64,000 nucleotides of DNA from Kitasatospora albolonga (GTDB lineage Bacteria > Actinomycetota > Actinomycetes > Streptomycetales > Streptomycetaceae). Made by a program: the position numbers and the translations under genes. Below, piece by piece: positions 44,072-53,810 of this stretch. Under the pieces are notes generated by a model that was given only the letters and a program-made list of their open reading frames with translations, ran no database searches and had not been told where the DNA came from. Location of the stretch: the NCBI GenBank assembly GCA_002082585.1, contig CP020563.1, positions 1,544,001-1,608,000 on the forward strand, in the 5' to 3' direction. Every line of letters begins with the position of its first letter. Position 1 is the first letter of the stretch.

Positions 44072-45213
44072 TGCGTACGGCGCTGACCGACCTCGTCGGC
44101 GTCCGCCACCCGATCGTGCAGACGGGCATGGGCTGGGTCTCCGGCCCCCGCCTGGTCACCGCGACGGCACGCGCGGGCGCGCTCGGCATCCTGGCCTCCG
44201 CGACCATGGCCCCGGACCAACTGCGGTCCGCCGTACGGGAGGTGAGGTCGCGGACGGACGCCCCGTTCGGCGTGAACCTCCGCGCGGACGCCGGGGACGC
44301 TCGGGAGCGGGTGCGGATCATCGTCGAGGAGGGCGTCCGGGTGGCGTCGTTCGCGCTCGCCCCGTCGAAGGAGCTCATCGCGGAGCTGAAGGACGCGGGG
44401 GTGGTGGTCGTCCCGTCGGTGGGGGCCCGGCGCCATGCGGAGAAGGTCGCGGCGTGGGGCGCGGACGCGGTGATCGTGCAGGGCGGCGAGGGCGGCGGCC
44501 ACACGGGGAGCGTGGCGACGACGGTGCTGCTGCCCCAGGTGGTCGACGCGGTGGACATCCCGGTGGTCGCGGCGGGCGGCTTCCATGACGGGCGGGGGCT
44601 GGTGGCGGCGCTGGCGTACGGGGCGGCGGGCGTCGCGATGGGCACCCGGTTCCTGCTGACCTCGGACTCGACGGTGCCGGACGCGGTGAAGGCCCGTTAT
44701 CTAGCGGCCACGGTCGAGGACATCACCCTGACGAGGGCCGTGGACGGGCTCCCGCACCGGATGCTCCGTACGGAGATGGTGGCGGAGCTGGAGGGTGCGG
44801 GGCGGGTGCGCGCCCTGTCCCGGGCGGTGCGGCACGCCGCCCGCTTCCGCCGGATCGCCGGGCTGACCTGGCCGCGCATGGTGCGGGACGGGCTGGCACT
44901 GCGGCACGGCAAGTCCCTGACCTGGAGCCAGGTGCTGCTGGCGGCGAACACCCCGATGCTGCTGAGGGCAGCCATGGTGGACGGCCGCACGGACCTGGGC
45001 ATCATGGCGTCGGGCCAGGTGGCGGCCCTGATCGAGGACCTGCCGAGCGTGGCGGAGCTGGTGGCCCGGATCATGACGGAGGCGGACGGGACCTGCGCGG
45101 CCCTGCCCCCACCCGAGCACCACGGCCCGCCCGCGCGTCCGGCGGTTGAGGGCACCCCCGTCGGCCCCTCGCCGGACGACCGGGGCACCCTTTCGAGCCC
45201 ACCCGGCGCTTGA
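44071..45213 (+). CDS. ipdC: IpdC-like flavin enzyme (nitronate monooxygenase family)
   Basis: 380 residues; ATG overlaps the ipdB stop. TIM-barrel flavoprotein of the 2-nitropropane dioxygenase family: VRHPIVQTGMGWVSGP, the FMN-phosphate region VIVQGGEGGGHTG, and IPVVAAGGFHDGRGLVAALAYGA. In mycobacteria IpdC acts between EchA20 and IpdAB on the HIP-derived CoA ester. The last 25-28 residues (Pro/Gly/Asp rich) are encoded by the first copy of the intergenic repeat that follows, so the natural end probably lay near residue 352. Confidence 0.85.
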   Translation: MRTALTDLVGVRHPIVQTGMGWVSGPRLVTATARAGALGILASATMAPDQLRSAVREVRSRTDAPFGVNLRADAGDARERVRIIVEEGVRVASFALAPSKELIAELKDAGVVVVPSVGARRHAEKVAAWGADAVIVQGGEGGGHTGSVATTVLLPQVVDAVDIPVVAAGGFHDGRGLVAALAYGAAGVAMGTRFLLTSDSTVPDAVKARYLAATVEDITLTRAVDGLPHRMLRTEMVAELEGAGRVRALSRAVRHAARFRRIAGLTWPRMVRDGLALRHGKSLTWSQVLLAANTPMLLRAAMVDGRTDLGIMASGQVAALIEDLPSVAELVARIMTEADGTCAALPPPEHHGPPARPAVEGTPVGPSPDDRGTLSSPPGA

Positions 45214-45398
45214 GGACACCCGCGCCGAACGACCGGGCCACTGCTTCAAGCCTGTCCGGCGCTTGAGGACACCCCCGTCGCCCCCACGCGCCGGACGACC
45301 GGGGCCGCCTTTCAAGCCCGTCCGGCTTGAGGACACCCCCGTCGCCCCCGCGCCGGACGACCGGAACACCCTTTCTAGCCCGTCCGGCGATTGAGGAC
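45136..45398. repeat. Tandem dispersed-type repeats, about 52-66 bp, five copies
   Basis: The core CGTCCGGCGCTTGAGGAC (with variants) occurs near 45136, 45202, 45254, 45319 and 45380, with CCGGACGACCGG and CCCTTTC-type blocks between. This unit is a familiar dispersed intergenic repeat of Streptomyces. The first copy lies inside the ipdC frame. Confidence 0.8.
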
Positions 45399-45403
45399 CG
45401 GGG

Positions 45404-45437
45404 TCCGGGGCGGAGCCCCGAAAGGCCCCGCCCCGGA
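45404..45437. terminator. Bidirectional terminator between ipdC and DEAD-box gene
   Basis: TCCGGGGCGG and CCGCCCCGGA form a perfect 10-bp stem around a GC-rich loop in the convergent gap. Confidence 0.7.
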
Positions 45438-45457
45438 ACGCCTACGGCCGGATGAAC

Positions 45458-47080
45458 CTACGCGGCCCGGCGCCGCCGCGCCGGAGCGCCGGAGCGGCCC
45501 GTGCTCCGGGGCTCGGCGCCGGACCGCGCCCCGCCGGAGCGGCCCGCGCCACCACCGGCCCCGGCGCCGCCCCCGGCACCCGCACCGGACCCGCGCCGCC
45601 CGCGCCCTCGGCTCCCGGAGCGCACCGCGCCCCCGCCGGAGCCGGCCGGGCCCGAACCGCCCGAGCGCGTCCGCTGCTTCGGCGGAGTCGGCTGCGGCAC
45701 CTCGATGACGACCGCGATCCCGGAGGGCTCACGGGCCCCCGTGATCCGGCTGAGCTCCTCGTCGCCGGAGGTGACCCGCGTGGTGCGGGGCGCGATGCCC
45801 GCGTCCTGCATCAGCCGGGTCATCTCGCGCTTCTCGTCGGGCAGGACGAGCGTGACGACGCTGCCGGACTCCCCGGCGCGGGCCGTACGGCCGCCCCGGT
45901 GGAGGTAGTCCTTGTGGTCGGTGGGCGGGTCCACGTTGACGACCAGGTCCAGGTCGTCGACGTGGATGCCACGGGCCGCCACGTTCGTCGCGACGAGCGC
46001 GGTGACCTGGCCGTTCTTGAACTGGTCCAGGGTCCGGTTGCGCTGCGGCTGGGAGCGCCCGCCGTGCAGGGCGGCGGCCCGTACCCCGCTGGCCAGCAGC
46101 CGCTTGGCGAACCGGTCCGCGGCGCGCTTGGTGTCCACGAACATGATCACGCGGCCGTCGCGGGCGGCGATCTTCGTGGCGACGGCCTTCTTGTCCGTCT
46201 CGTCCAGGACGTGGAGCACGTGGTGCTCCATGGTGGTGACCGCACCGGCGGAGGGGTCGACGGAGTGGACGACCGGGTCGGTGAGGAACATCTTGACGAG
46301 GCGGTCGATGTTCTTGTCCAGGGTCGCGGAGAACAGCATCCGCTGCCCGTCCGCCTCGACCTGCTTGAGCAGGGCGACGACCTGCGGCATGAAGCCCATG
46401 TCGGCCATCTGGTCGGCCTCGTCGAGGACGGTGATGGCGACCTCGTCCAGGCGGCAGTCGCCGCGCTCGATGAGGTCCTTGAGCCGGCCCGGGGTGGCGA
46501 CGAGGACTTCGGCGCCGCGCCGCAGGGTGGCGGACTGCTTGGTGATGGACATGCCGCCGACGACGGTGGCGAGCCGCAGGTTCACGGCGGTGGCGTACGG
46601 GGTGAGCGCGTCGGTGACCTGCTGGGCCAGCTCACGGGTGGGCACGAGGACCATGGCGAGCGGGGCACGCGGCTCGCTGCGGCGCCCGGCGGTGCGGGCG
46701 AGCAGGGCCAGACCGAAGGCGAGGGTCTTGCCGGAGCCGGTGCGGCCCCGGCCGAGGATGTCCCGGCCCGCCAGCGAGTTCGGCAGGGTCGCGCCCTGGA
46801 TCGGGAACGGCTCGGTGACGCCCTGCGCGGCGAGGGTCTTCAGCAGCGCGGCAGGCATGTCCAGGTCGGCGAAGGCGCCGACGGAGGGCAGTGCGGGGGT
46901 CACCGTCTCCGGCAGGGTGAACTCCGCGGGCGGTGCGGCGGCGGGCTTGCGGCGGGCCGGGCCCTTGGAGCGGGCGGCGCCGCCCCGGGGGTTCGACGGG
47001 CTCTGCGCGCCCGCGCCCTGGCCACGGCCACGGGCCGGACGGGAGCGGGGGGTGCGGTCCTGGCGTTCGAAGCGAGTCAT
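45458..47080 (-). CDS. DEAD-box RNA helicase
   Basis: 540 residues. A basic Arg/Gly/Ala-rich N-terminus (1-50) leads to the helicase core: Q motif region PFPIQGATLP, motif I GRTGSGKT, PTRELAQQ, TPGRL, DEAD, SAT, and motif VI HRGGRTARAG. The last 90 residues are Gly/Ser/Arg rich, as in RNA-chaperone type helicases. It should unwind structured RNA, perhaps in the cold, since a cold-shock protein gene lies just upstream in the same direction. It sits inside the steroid cluster without functional link. Confidence 0.93.
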   Translation of the reverse strand: MTRFERQDRTPRSRPARGRGQGAGAQSPSNPRGGAARSKGPARRKPAAAPPAEFTLPETVTPALPSVGAFADLDMPAALLKTLAAQGVTEPFPIQGATLPNSLAGRDILGRGRTGSGKTLAFGLALLARTAGRRSEPRAPLAMVLVPTRELAQQVTDALTPYATAVNLRLATVVGGMSITKQSATLRRGAEVLVATPGRLKDLIERGDCRLDEVAITVLDEADQMADMGFMPQVVALLKQVEADGQRMLFSATLDKNIDRLVKMFLTDPVVHSVDPSAGAVTTMEHHVLHVLDETDKKAVATKIAARDGRVIMFVDTKRAADRFAKRLLASGVRAAALHGGRSQPQRNRTLDQFKNGQVTALVATNVAARGIHVDDLDLVVNVDPPTDHKDYLHRGGRTARAGESGSVVTLVLPDEKREMTRLMQDAGIAPRTTRVTSGDEELSRITGAREPSGIAVVIEVPQPTPPKQRTRSGGSGPAGSGGGAVRSGSRGRGRRGSGAGAGGGAGAGGGAGRSGGARSGAEPRSTGRSGAPARRRRAA

Positions 47081-47218
47081 ACGGAATTGCCCTTCCGAGG
47101 ATTCCTGGGGGATTCCTGGGCAACTGCGGATGCGGATGACTGCGATGTGCTTGTCCTACCGCTGATCGTGCGCCCCCAGGATGTGCGCACAAAGCGGGTT
47201 GCTGCTCGGACAGCACAA

Positions 47219-47253
47219 ACCGGGGCCCGCACCGTCACGGTGCGGGCCCCGGT
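47219..47253 (-). terminator. Terminator after the cold-shock gene
   Basis: ACCGGGGCCCGCACCGT (47219-47235) and its exact complement (47237-47253) form a 17-bp dyad, 23 bases past the cold-shock stop codon. It separates that gene from the helicase gene. Confidence 0.88.
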
Positions 47254-47276
47254 CAGAGAGGTACGCGTCGCGGCAA

Positions 47277-47480
47277 TCAGGCCGGGACGATGTTCTCCGC
47301 CTGCGGGCCCTTCTGGCCCTGCGTGACGTCGAAGGAGACCTTCTGGCCCTCCTGGAGCTCACGGAAGCCCGAGGTGGCGATGTTGGAGTAGTGGGCGAAG
47401 ACGTCGGCGCCGCCGCCGTCCTGCTCGATGAAGCCGAAGCCCTTTTCCGAGTTGAACCACTTCACGGTACCGGTGGCCAT
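47277..47480 (-). CDS. Cold-shock domain protein
   Basis: 67 residues, the standard size. RNP1 KGFGFIEQ and RNP2 DVFAHYS are intact in [20 protein letters not shown] and the following strands. It binds single-stranded RNA and DNA and melts RNA structure. It has its own terminator and a leader of at least 100 bases after the upstream terminator, common for this class. Confidence 0.95.
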   Translation of the reverse strand: MATGTVKWFNSEKGFGFIEQDGGGADVFAHYSNIATSGFRELQEGQKVSFDVTQGQKGPQAENIVPA

Positions 47481-47786
47481 GTCATTCTCCTAAAACAGGT
47501 GCAGTGCCGAGAATCCGCACTTTACGGATTCCAAGTCGCCGCATTGAGCCCCATCCGGAGAAAGCCGGAAAACAATAAAGCGCCTGAGGAAGCATTCCCG
47601 TCAGGCGCACATAAAGTTCATGGGTACCAAAACTGCAACGGGAACACCGTAGCACGTCCTCTCCTCGCACGGCGTGACGCGCCACACCACGGGAGGGAAA
47701 ACTTGGCTGACCAGAAGGGGTACGGCCGGTGTCGCCCGAGTGGTCCGCCCCAGGCGCCCGTGGCCCGCCCCAGGCGCCCGCACGGC
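47481..47786. other. 306-base gap between thiolase and cold-shock genes
   Basis: No gene is supported. It holds the thiolase terminator and then about 100 bases of leader and promoter of the cold-shock gene, which is clearly less GC rich than its surroundings. Confidence 0.6.
47570..47608 (-). terminator. U-tract terminator after the thiolase gene
   Basis: On the minus strand GCGCCTGA...TCAGGCGC with an inner GGAA/TTCC pairing is followed by TTTATTGTTTT, a classical intrinsic terminator and rare in this GC-rich genome. It separates the fadA6-like gene from the cold-shock gene. Confidence 0.82.
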
Positions 47787-48944
<1,158 letters not shown>

Positions 48945-48963
48945 GGCTGCTGCTCCTCGGTCC

Positions 48964-49587
48964 TCAGGAGGGGGGCTGGGTACTCAGGGCGATCCCGTCC
49001 AGCACCATCGAGAGGTACTGGCGGGCGATCTCCTCGGGGCTGTGGTACCCGCCGGGCCGGTACCAGGAGGCCGCGACCCAGACGGTGTCGCGGACGAAGC
49101 GGTAGGTGAGGCGGATGTCCAGGTCGTCGCGGAAGGTGCCCTCGGCGACGCCGCGTTCCAGGGTGGAGAGCCACGCCTTCTCGAACTTCACCTGTGAGTC
49201 GGCGAGGTAGGCGAAGCGCGGCTGGGTGGCGAGGTGCCGGGACTCCTTCTGGTAGATCGCGACGGCGGGGCGGTGCCGGTCGATCTCCCGGAAGGACTCG
49301 GTGACCAGTGCCTCGATGGTCTCGCGGGGGCCGAGCCCGGCCGCCAGGACGGCGTCGTACCCCCGCCAGAGCTCGTCGAGGAAGGCGGAGAGGATCTCGT
49401 CGACCATCGATTCCTTGGAATCGAAGTGGTAGTAGAGGCTGCCGGCGAGCATCCCCGCCTCGTCCGCGATACGGCGGACGGTGGTGGCGTTGTATCCCTG
49501 GGCGGCGAAGACCTCGGCGGCGGTGGCGAGGAGTTCGCGGCGCCGTTCGGGGGTGGGGGTCACCTGGGGCTTCTTCTTGGTAGGCAC
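48964..49587 (-). CDS. kstR2: TetR-family repressor KstR2
   Basis: 207 residues. The N-terminal HTH ATTVRRIADEAGMLAGSLYYHFDSKESMVDE is given here in parts: ATTVRRIADEAG, then LAGSLYYHF, then SKESMVDE. The C-terminal part carries IYQKESRHLATQPRFAYL and YRFVRDTVWVAASWYRPGG, all very like mycobacterial KstR2 as I remember it. KstR2 represses HIP degradation genes and is released by HIP-CoA. Two matching operators are found at 41653 and 50450. It lies between the SDR and thiolase genes on the same strand. Confidence 0.88.
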   Translation of the reverse strand: MPTKKKPQVTPTPERRRELLATAAEVFAAQGYNATTVRRIADEAGMLAGSLYYHFDSKESMVDEILSAFLDELWRGYDAVLAAGLGPRETIEALVTESFREIDRHRPAVAIYQKESRHLATQPRFAYLADSQVKFEKAWLSTLERGVAEGTFRDDLDIRLTYRFVRDTVWVAASWYRPGGYHSPEEIARQYLSMVLDGIALSTQPPS

Positions 49588-49617
49588 CCCGCCATTGTCC
49601 GCCCACGGCCTGTGCGT

Positions 49618-50400
49618 TCACGCATGCTGGCTGCTGACGGCGACGACCTCGCCGGTCATGTAGGAGGAGTAGCCGCTCGCCAGGAAGACGATCACGTTGG
49701 CGATCTCCCAGGGTTCGGCGTACCGGCCGAACGCCTCCCTCTCCGTGAGTTCGGCGAGGAGTTCGGCGGAGGTGACCTTGGCCAGGTGGGGGTGCATGGC
49801 GAGGCTGGGGGCGACGGCGTTGACACGTACGCCGTAGTCGGCGGCCTCGAGCGCGGCGCAGCGGGTGAGGGCCATGACGCCCGCCTTGGCGGCGGCGTAG
49901 TGGGCCTGGCCGCGCTGGGCGCGCCAGCCGACGACGGAGGCGTTGTTGACGAGCACGCCTCCGGTGCCGGTGGCCCTGAAGGAGCGCAGGGCGGCGCGGG
50001 TGCAGCGGAAGGTGCCGTTCAGGGTGACATCGAGGACCCTGGTCCACTGCTCGTCGGTCATCCCGGTGAGCTCGGCGGTGCCGCCGAGGCCCGCGTTGTT
50101 GACGACGATGTCCAGGCGGCCGTGGGTGCGTTCGGCGTGGGCGAAGAGGGCCCGTACCTGCTCCTCGTCGGTGACATCGCAGGTCAGGCCGGTGACACGG
50201 TCGGCACCGAACTCCTCGGCGAGGGCGTGGGCGCTCTCCTTCAGCCGCCGGGCATGGGCGTCGCCGATCACGACGCGCGCGCCCTCCTCCAGGAAGCGGC
50301 GGGCGGTGGCGCCGCCGATCCCGGCTCCGGCGGCGGCGGTGACGACGGCGGTGCGACCGGCCAGCAGCCCGTGCCCCGGCAGGTAGTTCGGTGCGCTCAT
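49618..50400 (-). CDS. SDR dehydrogenase (IpdF-like)
   Basis: 260 residues. TAVVTAAAGAGIGGATARRFLEEG cofactor loop, NNAGLGGTAELTGM, Ser in NNASVVGW and Tyr/Lys in HYAAAKAG. In mycobacteria IpdF (Rv3559c) reduces or oxidises the hydroxyl of the HIP-CoA ring and is encoded beside kstR2, as here. The C-terminus YMTGEVVAVSSQHA fits that family. First gene of the leftward operon driven from operator 2. Confidence 0.82.
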   Translation of the reverse strand: MSAPNYLPGHGLLAGRTAVVTAAAGAGIGGATARRFLEEGARVVIGDAHARRLKESAHALAEEFGADRVTGLTCDVTDEEQVRALFAHAERTHGRLDIVVNNAGLGGTAELTGMTDEQWTRVLDVTLNGTFRCTRAALRSFRATGTGGVLVNNASVVGWRAQRGQAHYAAAKAGVMALTRCAALEAADYGVRVNAVAPSLAMHPHLAKVTSAELLAELTEREAFGRYAEPWEIANVIVFLASGYSSYMTGEVVAVSSQHA

Positions 50401-50449
50401 CGGCCCATCCCCACTGCTCCTCGACGGTGCTTGGGCCGTACGTTAACCT

Positions 50450-50463
50450 ACCAAACACTTGTT
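50450..50463. promoter_or_regulatory. KstR2-type operator 2
   Basis: ACCAAACACTTGTT fits the mycobacterial motif AnCAAGnnCTTGnT at every fixed position but one. Its reverse complement is nearly identical to operator 1. It sits between the divergent SDR (start 50400) and acyl-CoA dehydrogenase (start 50523) genes. Confidence 0.78.
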
Positions 50464-50522
50464 AGGGAACAGCCTCACCGGACGACAGCCTCGCGGAAGA
50501 CAGCCCACGGAAGGCAGGCCCC

Positions 50523-51668
50523 ATGGATCTGGCGCGGACAGCACGGACCGAGGCACTGCGCGCCGAGGCGAGGGAGTGGCTGCGCGCCCATGTGCCCGCC
50601 CGGCCGCTCCCGTCCCTGGAGACGGCGGAGGGGTTCGCCGCGCACCGGGAGTGGGAGGCGGAGCTGTACGGGGGCGGGTGGTCGGCGGTCTCCTGGCCGG
50701 AGGAGTACGGGGGCCGGGGCGCGGATCTCTTCGGGTGGCTGGCGTTCGAGGAGGAGTACTGGGCGGCGGGCGCCCCCGGCCGGGTCTCCCAGAACGGGAT
50801 CAGCCTCCTCGCCCCGACCCTCTTCGACCACGGCACCGCCGGGCAGCGGGCCCGGCTGCTGCCGCCGATGGCGGGCGGCGAGGTGATCTGGGCGCAGGCG
50901 TGGTCGGAGCCGGAGGCCGGTTCGGACCTGGCGGCGCTGCGGTCCCGGGCGGTGCGCACGGAGGGCGGCTGGCTGCTGTCGGGGCAGAAGACGTGGTCCT
51001 CGCGGGCGGCGTTCGCGGACCGGGCGTTCGGGATCTTCCGTACGGACCCGGGGGCGGCCAGACCCCACCAGGGGCTCACGTACCTGATGTTCGGCCTGCG
51101 CGACCCCAGGGTCACGGTCCGGCCGGTCGGGCGGCTGGACGGGAAGCCCGCGTTCGCCGAGGTCTTCCTCGACGAGGTCTTCGTACCGGACGAGGACGTC
51201 ATCGGGGAGCCGGGGCAGGGCTGGCGCATCGCCATGTCGGCCACCGGTGCCGAGCGCGGCCTCACCCTCCGCTCCCCCGGCCGCTTCCTGGCCGCCGCCG
51301 ACCGGCTGACGGAGCTGTGGCGGGAGGCGGGCGACCCGGCGGACACGGCGCTGCGGGACCGGGTGGCGGACGCGGTGATCGGGGCACGGGCCTACCAGCT
51401 GTTCACGGCCGCCTCCGCCTCCCGGTTCGCGGCGGGGGCGGCGCTCGGCGCGGAGTCCAGCCTGAACAAGGTGTTCTGGTCGCAGTACGACATCGCGCTG
51501 CACGAGACCGCGCTCGACCTGCTCGGCCCGGACGCGGAGGCGGCGGACGGGCCGTGGGCGGAGGGGTACGTCTTCGCGCTGGCGGGTCCGGTCTACGCGG
51601 GGACGAACGAGATCCAGCGCGACATCATCGCCGAGCGGCTGCTCGGCCTGCCGAAGGGACGGCGCTGA
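50523..51668 (+). CDS. Acyl-CoA dehydrogenase, large subunit of a heteromeric pair
   Basis: 381 residues from the ATG at 50523, preceded by GGAAGG. Acyl-CoA dehydrogenase fold with AWSEPEAGSDLAALR, TWSSRAAFADRAFG, RGLTLRSPGRF and the C-terminal FAD motif YAGTNEIQRDIIAERLLGLP. Steroid-degrading actinobacteria use alpha2beta2 enzymes made from two different such genes (FadE/IpdE types), and this gene overlaps a second one. It should introduce a double bond into a HIP-derived CoA ester; which step cannot be told by eye. Confidence 0.88.
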   Translation: MDLARTARTEALRAEAREWLRAHVPARPLPSLETAEGFAAHREWEAELYGGGWSAVSWPEEYGGRGADLFGWLAFEEEYWAAGAPGRVSQNGISLLAPTLFDHGTAGQRARLLPPMAGGEVIWAQAWSEPEAGSDLAALRSRAVRTEGGWLLSGQKTWSSRAAFADRAFGIFRTDPGAARPHQGLTYLMFGLRDPRVTVRPVGRLDGKPAFAEVFLDEVFVPDEDVIGEPGQGWRIAMSATGAERGLTLRSPGRFLAAADRLTELWREAGDPADTALRDRVADAVIGARAYQLFTAASASRFAAGAALGAESSLNKVFWSQYDIALHETALDLLGPDAEAADGPWAEGYVFALAGPVYAGTNEIQRDIIAERLLGLPKGRR

Positions 51669-52654
51669 TGCGTTTCCTGCTCACCGACGAGCAGCGGGAG
51701 TTCGCCCGCTCCCTGGACGCGCTGCTGACGGCGGCGGACACCCCCGCCGCCGTACGGGCGTGGGCCGCCGGAGACCGCGCGCCCGGGCTGGCCCTATGGC
51801 GGCGGCTCGCGGAGGCGGGGGTGTTCGCGCTGGCGGTCCCGGAGGCGTACGGGGGTGTGGGCCCGCTCCCGGTGGAGACGGCCGTCGCCTGCGGGGAGCT
51901 GGGCCGCCACGGGGTGCCGGGGCCGGTGGTGGAGAGCGTGGCGGCGGGGGTGCTGCTGGCGGAGGCGGGCGGTCAGGCGGCCCGGGAGTGGCTGCCGGGG
52001 ATCGCGGACGGTACGGCGGTGGTGTCGCTGGCCCTGGAGGCGTACGGGCCGTACGCGCTGGACGCGGACGCGGCGGACGCGGTGCTGGTCGTGGCCGGGG
52101 ACGAGCTGCGGCTCACGGCGGGGGCCGGGGAGCCGACGCGTTCGATGGACCCGGCGCGGCGGCTCTTCCGGCCCGGGGCGGGCGGCGAGGTGCTGGCCGC
52201 CGGTCCACGGGTGCGCGAGGCGGCGCGGGCGGCGGGCACCTGGGCCACCTTCGCGACGGCGGCCCAGGCACTCGGCTGCGGCGAGGAGTTGCTGCGGGCG
52301 ACGGTGGCGTACGTGAAGCAGCGCACCCAGTTCGGTGTGCCCGTCGGCTCCTTCCAGGCGGTCAAGCACCGCCTCGCGGACACCCTGCTCGGCCTGGAGT
52401 TCGCGCGCCCGCTGCTGTACGGGGCGGCGGTGGAGCTGGCCCAGGGGGCGCCGGGGGCCGGGGCGGCGGTCGCGGCGGCGAAGGTGGCGGCGGGCGAGGC
52501 GGGGTACGCGGCGGCCCGCACCGCGCTGCAGCTGCACGGCGCGGTGGGGTACACCGAGGAGCTGGACCTCGCGTGGTGGCTGCGCCGGGCCCGGCCGCTG
52601 CGGGACGCGTGGGGGACGCCGTCGGCGTGCCGGGCGCGGGTGCTGGCGGGGTGA
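51668..52654 (+). CDS. Acyl-CoA dehydrogenase, second subunit
   Basis: 328 residues; ATG overlaps the previous stop (TGATG). N-terminal FLLTDEQREFARSLDALL, EAYGGVGPLPVE, then a central part that is shorter than in canonical members, and the C-terminal RTQFGVPVGSFQAVKHRLAD and LQLHGAVGYTEELDL. Gene coupling and shortened length fit the partner subunit of the preceding enzyme. Confidence 0.88.
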   Translation: MRFLLTDEQREFARSLDALLTAADTPAAVRAWAAGDRAPGLALWRRLAEAGVFALAVPEAYGGVGPLPVETAVACGELGRHGVPGPVVESVAAGVLLAEAGGQAAREWLPGIADGTAVVSLALEAYGPYALDADAADAVLVVAGDELRLTAGAGEPTRSMDPARRLFRPGAGGEVLAAGPRVREAARAAGTWATFATAAQALGCGEELLRATVAYVKQRTQFGVPVGSFQAVKHRLADTLLGLEFARPLLYGAAVELAQGAPGAGAAVAAAKVAAGEAGYAAARTALQLHGAVGYTEELDLAWWLRRARPLRDAWGTPSACRARVLAG

Positions 52655-52696
52655 CTGTACGCCGGGTTCAGTCCGCCTCCGGCCTCCGGATCGGCG

Positions 52697-53188
52697 TCAC
52701 TTCCGGCGTACCGTACGCAGCGCCTGCCCCGGCCGCCATGAATCGATGACCAGGAAGTCGCCGTCCAGCCCGATGCGGACCACCTCGGTCAGCTCCGCCC
52801 GGAAGAGGTGGAAGGGCTGGGGCGGGTCGGCGTCCTCGATGACCCGGGCGAGGAACTCCGGGTCGGTGACCTCCACGGCCCGGCCGCTGACCCGGACGTC
52901 CCCGTCGTTCATCTCGGCGTCGGGCCCCGGGTTGGCGTGGAACGCGAAGCGGGGGTCGCGGCGCAGGTCCAGGGCCTTGCGGGAGTCCGGCATCATGCCG
53001 AGCAGCAGTTCACCGAAGCGGAAGTCGGCCTCCAGGCCGGTGACGCGGGGCGAGCCGTCCGCGCGCAGGGTGGCGAGGACATGGTGCTTGTAGAGCTGGA
53101 AGCGCCGGCGCACGGTGTCGGCGAAGACGGGCTCGGCGGCGGCGAAGGCGTCCCAGGAGACGGGGGAAGAGGGGGAGGAAGACGTCAT
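52697..53188 (-). CDS. Pyridoxamine 5'-phosphate oxidase-like (flavin split-barrel) protein
   Basis: 163 residues from the ATG at 53188 (an upstream ATG at 53218 is possible; neither has a strong ribosome site). VLATLRADGSPRVTGLEADF is the typical first strand pair of F420- or FMN-dependent split-barrel proteins, with MMPDSRKALDLRRDPRF and a DGDVRVSGRAVEV strand after it. Cofactor and substrate unknown. It converges with the acyl-CoA dehydrogenase gene. Confidence 0.82.
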   Translation of the reverse strand: MTSSSPSSPVSWDAFAAAEPVFADTVRRRFQLYKHHVLATLRADGSPRVTGLEADFRFGELLLGMMPDSRKALDLRRDPRFAFHANPGPDAEMNDGDVRVSGRAVEVTDPEFLARVIEDADPPQPFHLFRAELTEVVRIGLDGDFLVIDSWRPGQALRTVRRK

Positions 53189-53252
53189 GGGCGCCATGGA
53201 ACACCCGATACCCGACACCTTCTGTCCGGTATCCCGGTCCGGCCCCGGTCTC

Positions 53253-53810
53253 TCACACGTCCGAGAACGTGATCACCACCGCCTGGCCCATCGTCCGCAG
53301 CACCCCGGGCGACGCGTCCTCGGCGAGCACCGCGTCGTAGCGGTCGAGCCGGAGGTCCGTACCGTCGAGCACGGCCCCGTCGTCCAGGGAGAGGGCGAGG
53401 ACCGCGCCGCCCGGGGGCGCCATGAGGCGTACGGTGCCGCAGACGACGGCGGTCTCCGCCCGCGTACGCCCCCTGCGGTACATCACGTTGAGGTTGACGA
53501 CCGGTCCGGCCAGCAGGAAGCCCTCGGTCGGGCGGTCGCCGGGGAAGTCGTGGGGCCACAGCGGCTCATCCACGATGTGGTGCTCGCCGCCGACGATCAG
53601 GTCCATGCCCGCGCCCTCGACGACGGTCAGGGTGCGGTCGATGCCCGGGAAGAGGGAGAAGGGACCGTCGGCGGTGACGTCCGCGAGGCTCACCCGCCAG
53701 GCGAACGGGTCGGCCCCGCCGGGAGCGGCCGCCACCTCGCGGGTGAGCCCGCCGCCGTTCTTCCAGGGGACGGGCGTACGGTCGGCGGCGCGCAGAATCC
53801 GCGTACTCAT
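53253..53810 (-). CDS. HutD/Ves-family cupin protein
   Basis: 185 residues from the ATG at 53810, overlapping the upstream stop by 4 bases. RTPVPWKNGGGLTREVA and FAWRVSLADV with GPFSLFPGIDRTLTVVEG are the HutD signature; VNLNVMYRRGR is its second conserved block. HutD is associated with histidine use in other bacteria, but no hut gene is nearby. Coupled to the VWA gene. Confidence 0.88.
   Translation of the reverse strand: MSTRILRAADRTPVPWKNGGGLTREVAAAPGGADPFAWRVSLADVTADGPFSLFPGIDRTLTVVEGAGMDLIVGGEHHIVDEPLWPHDFPGDRPTEGFLLAGPVVNLNVMYRRGRTRAETAVVCGTVRLMAPPGGAVLALSLDDGAVLDGTDLRLDRYDAVLAEDASPGVLRTMGQAVVITFSDV

Noticed and set aside
45136..45398. CRISPR array
   Set aside because: Repeats are diverged, spacing is irregular, the intervening DNA is itself repeated, and no cas genes are present.
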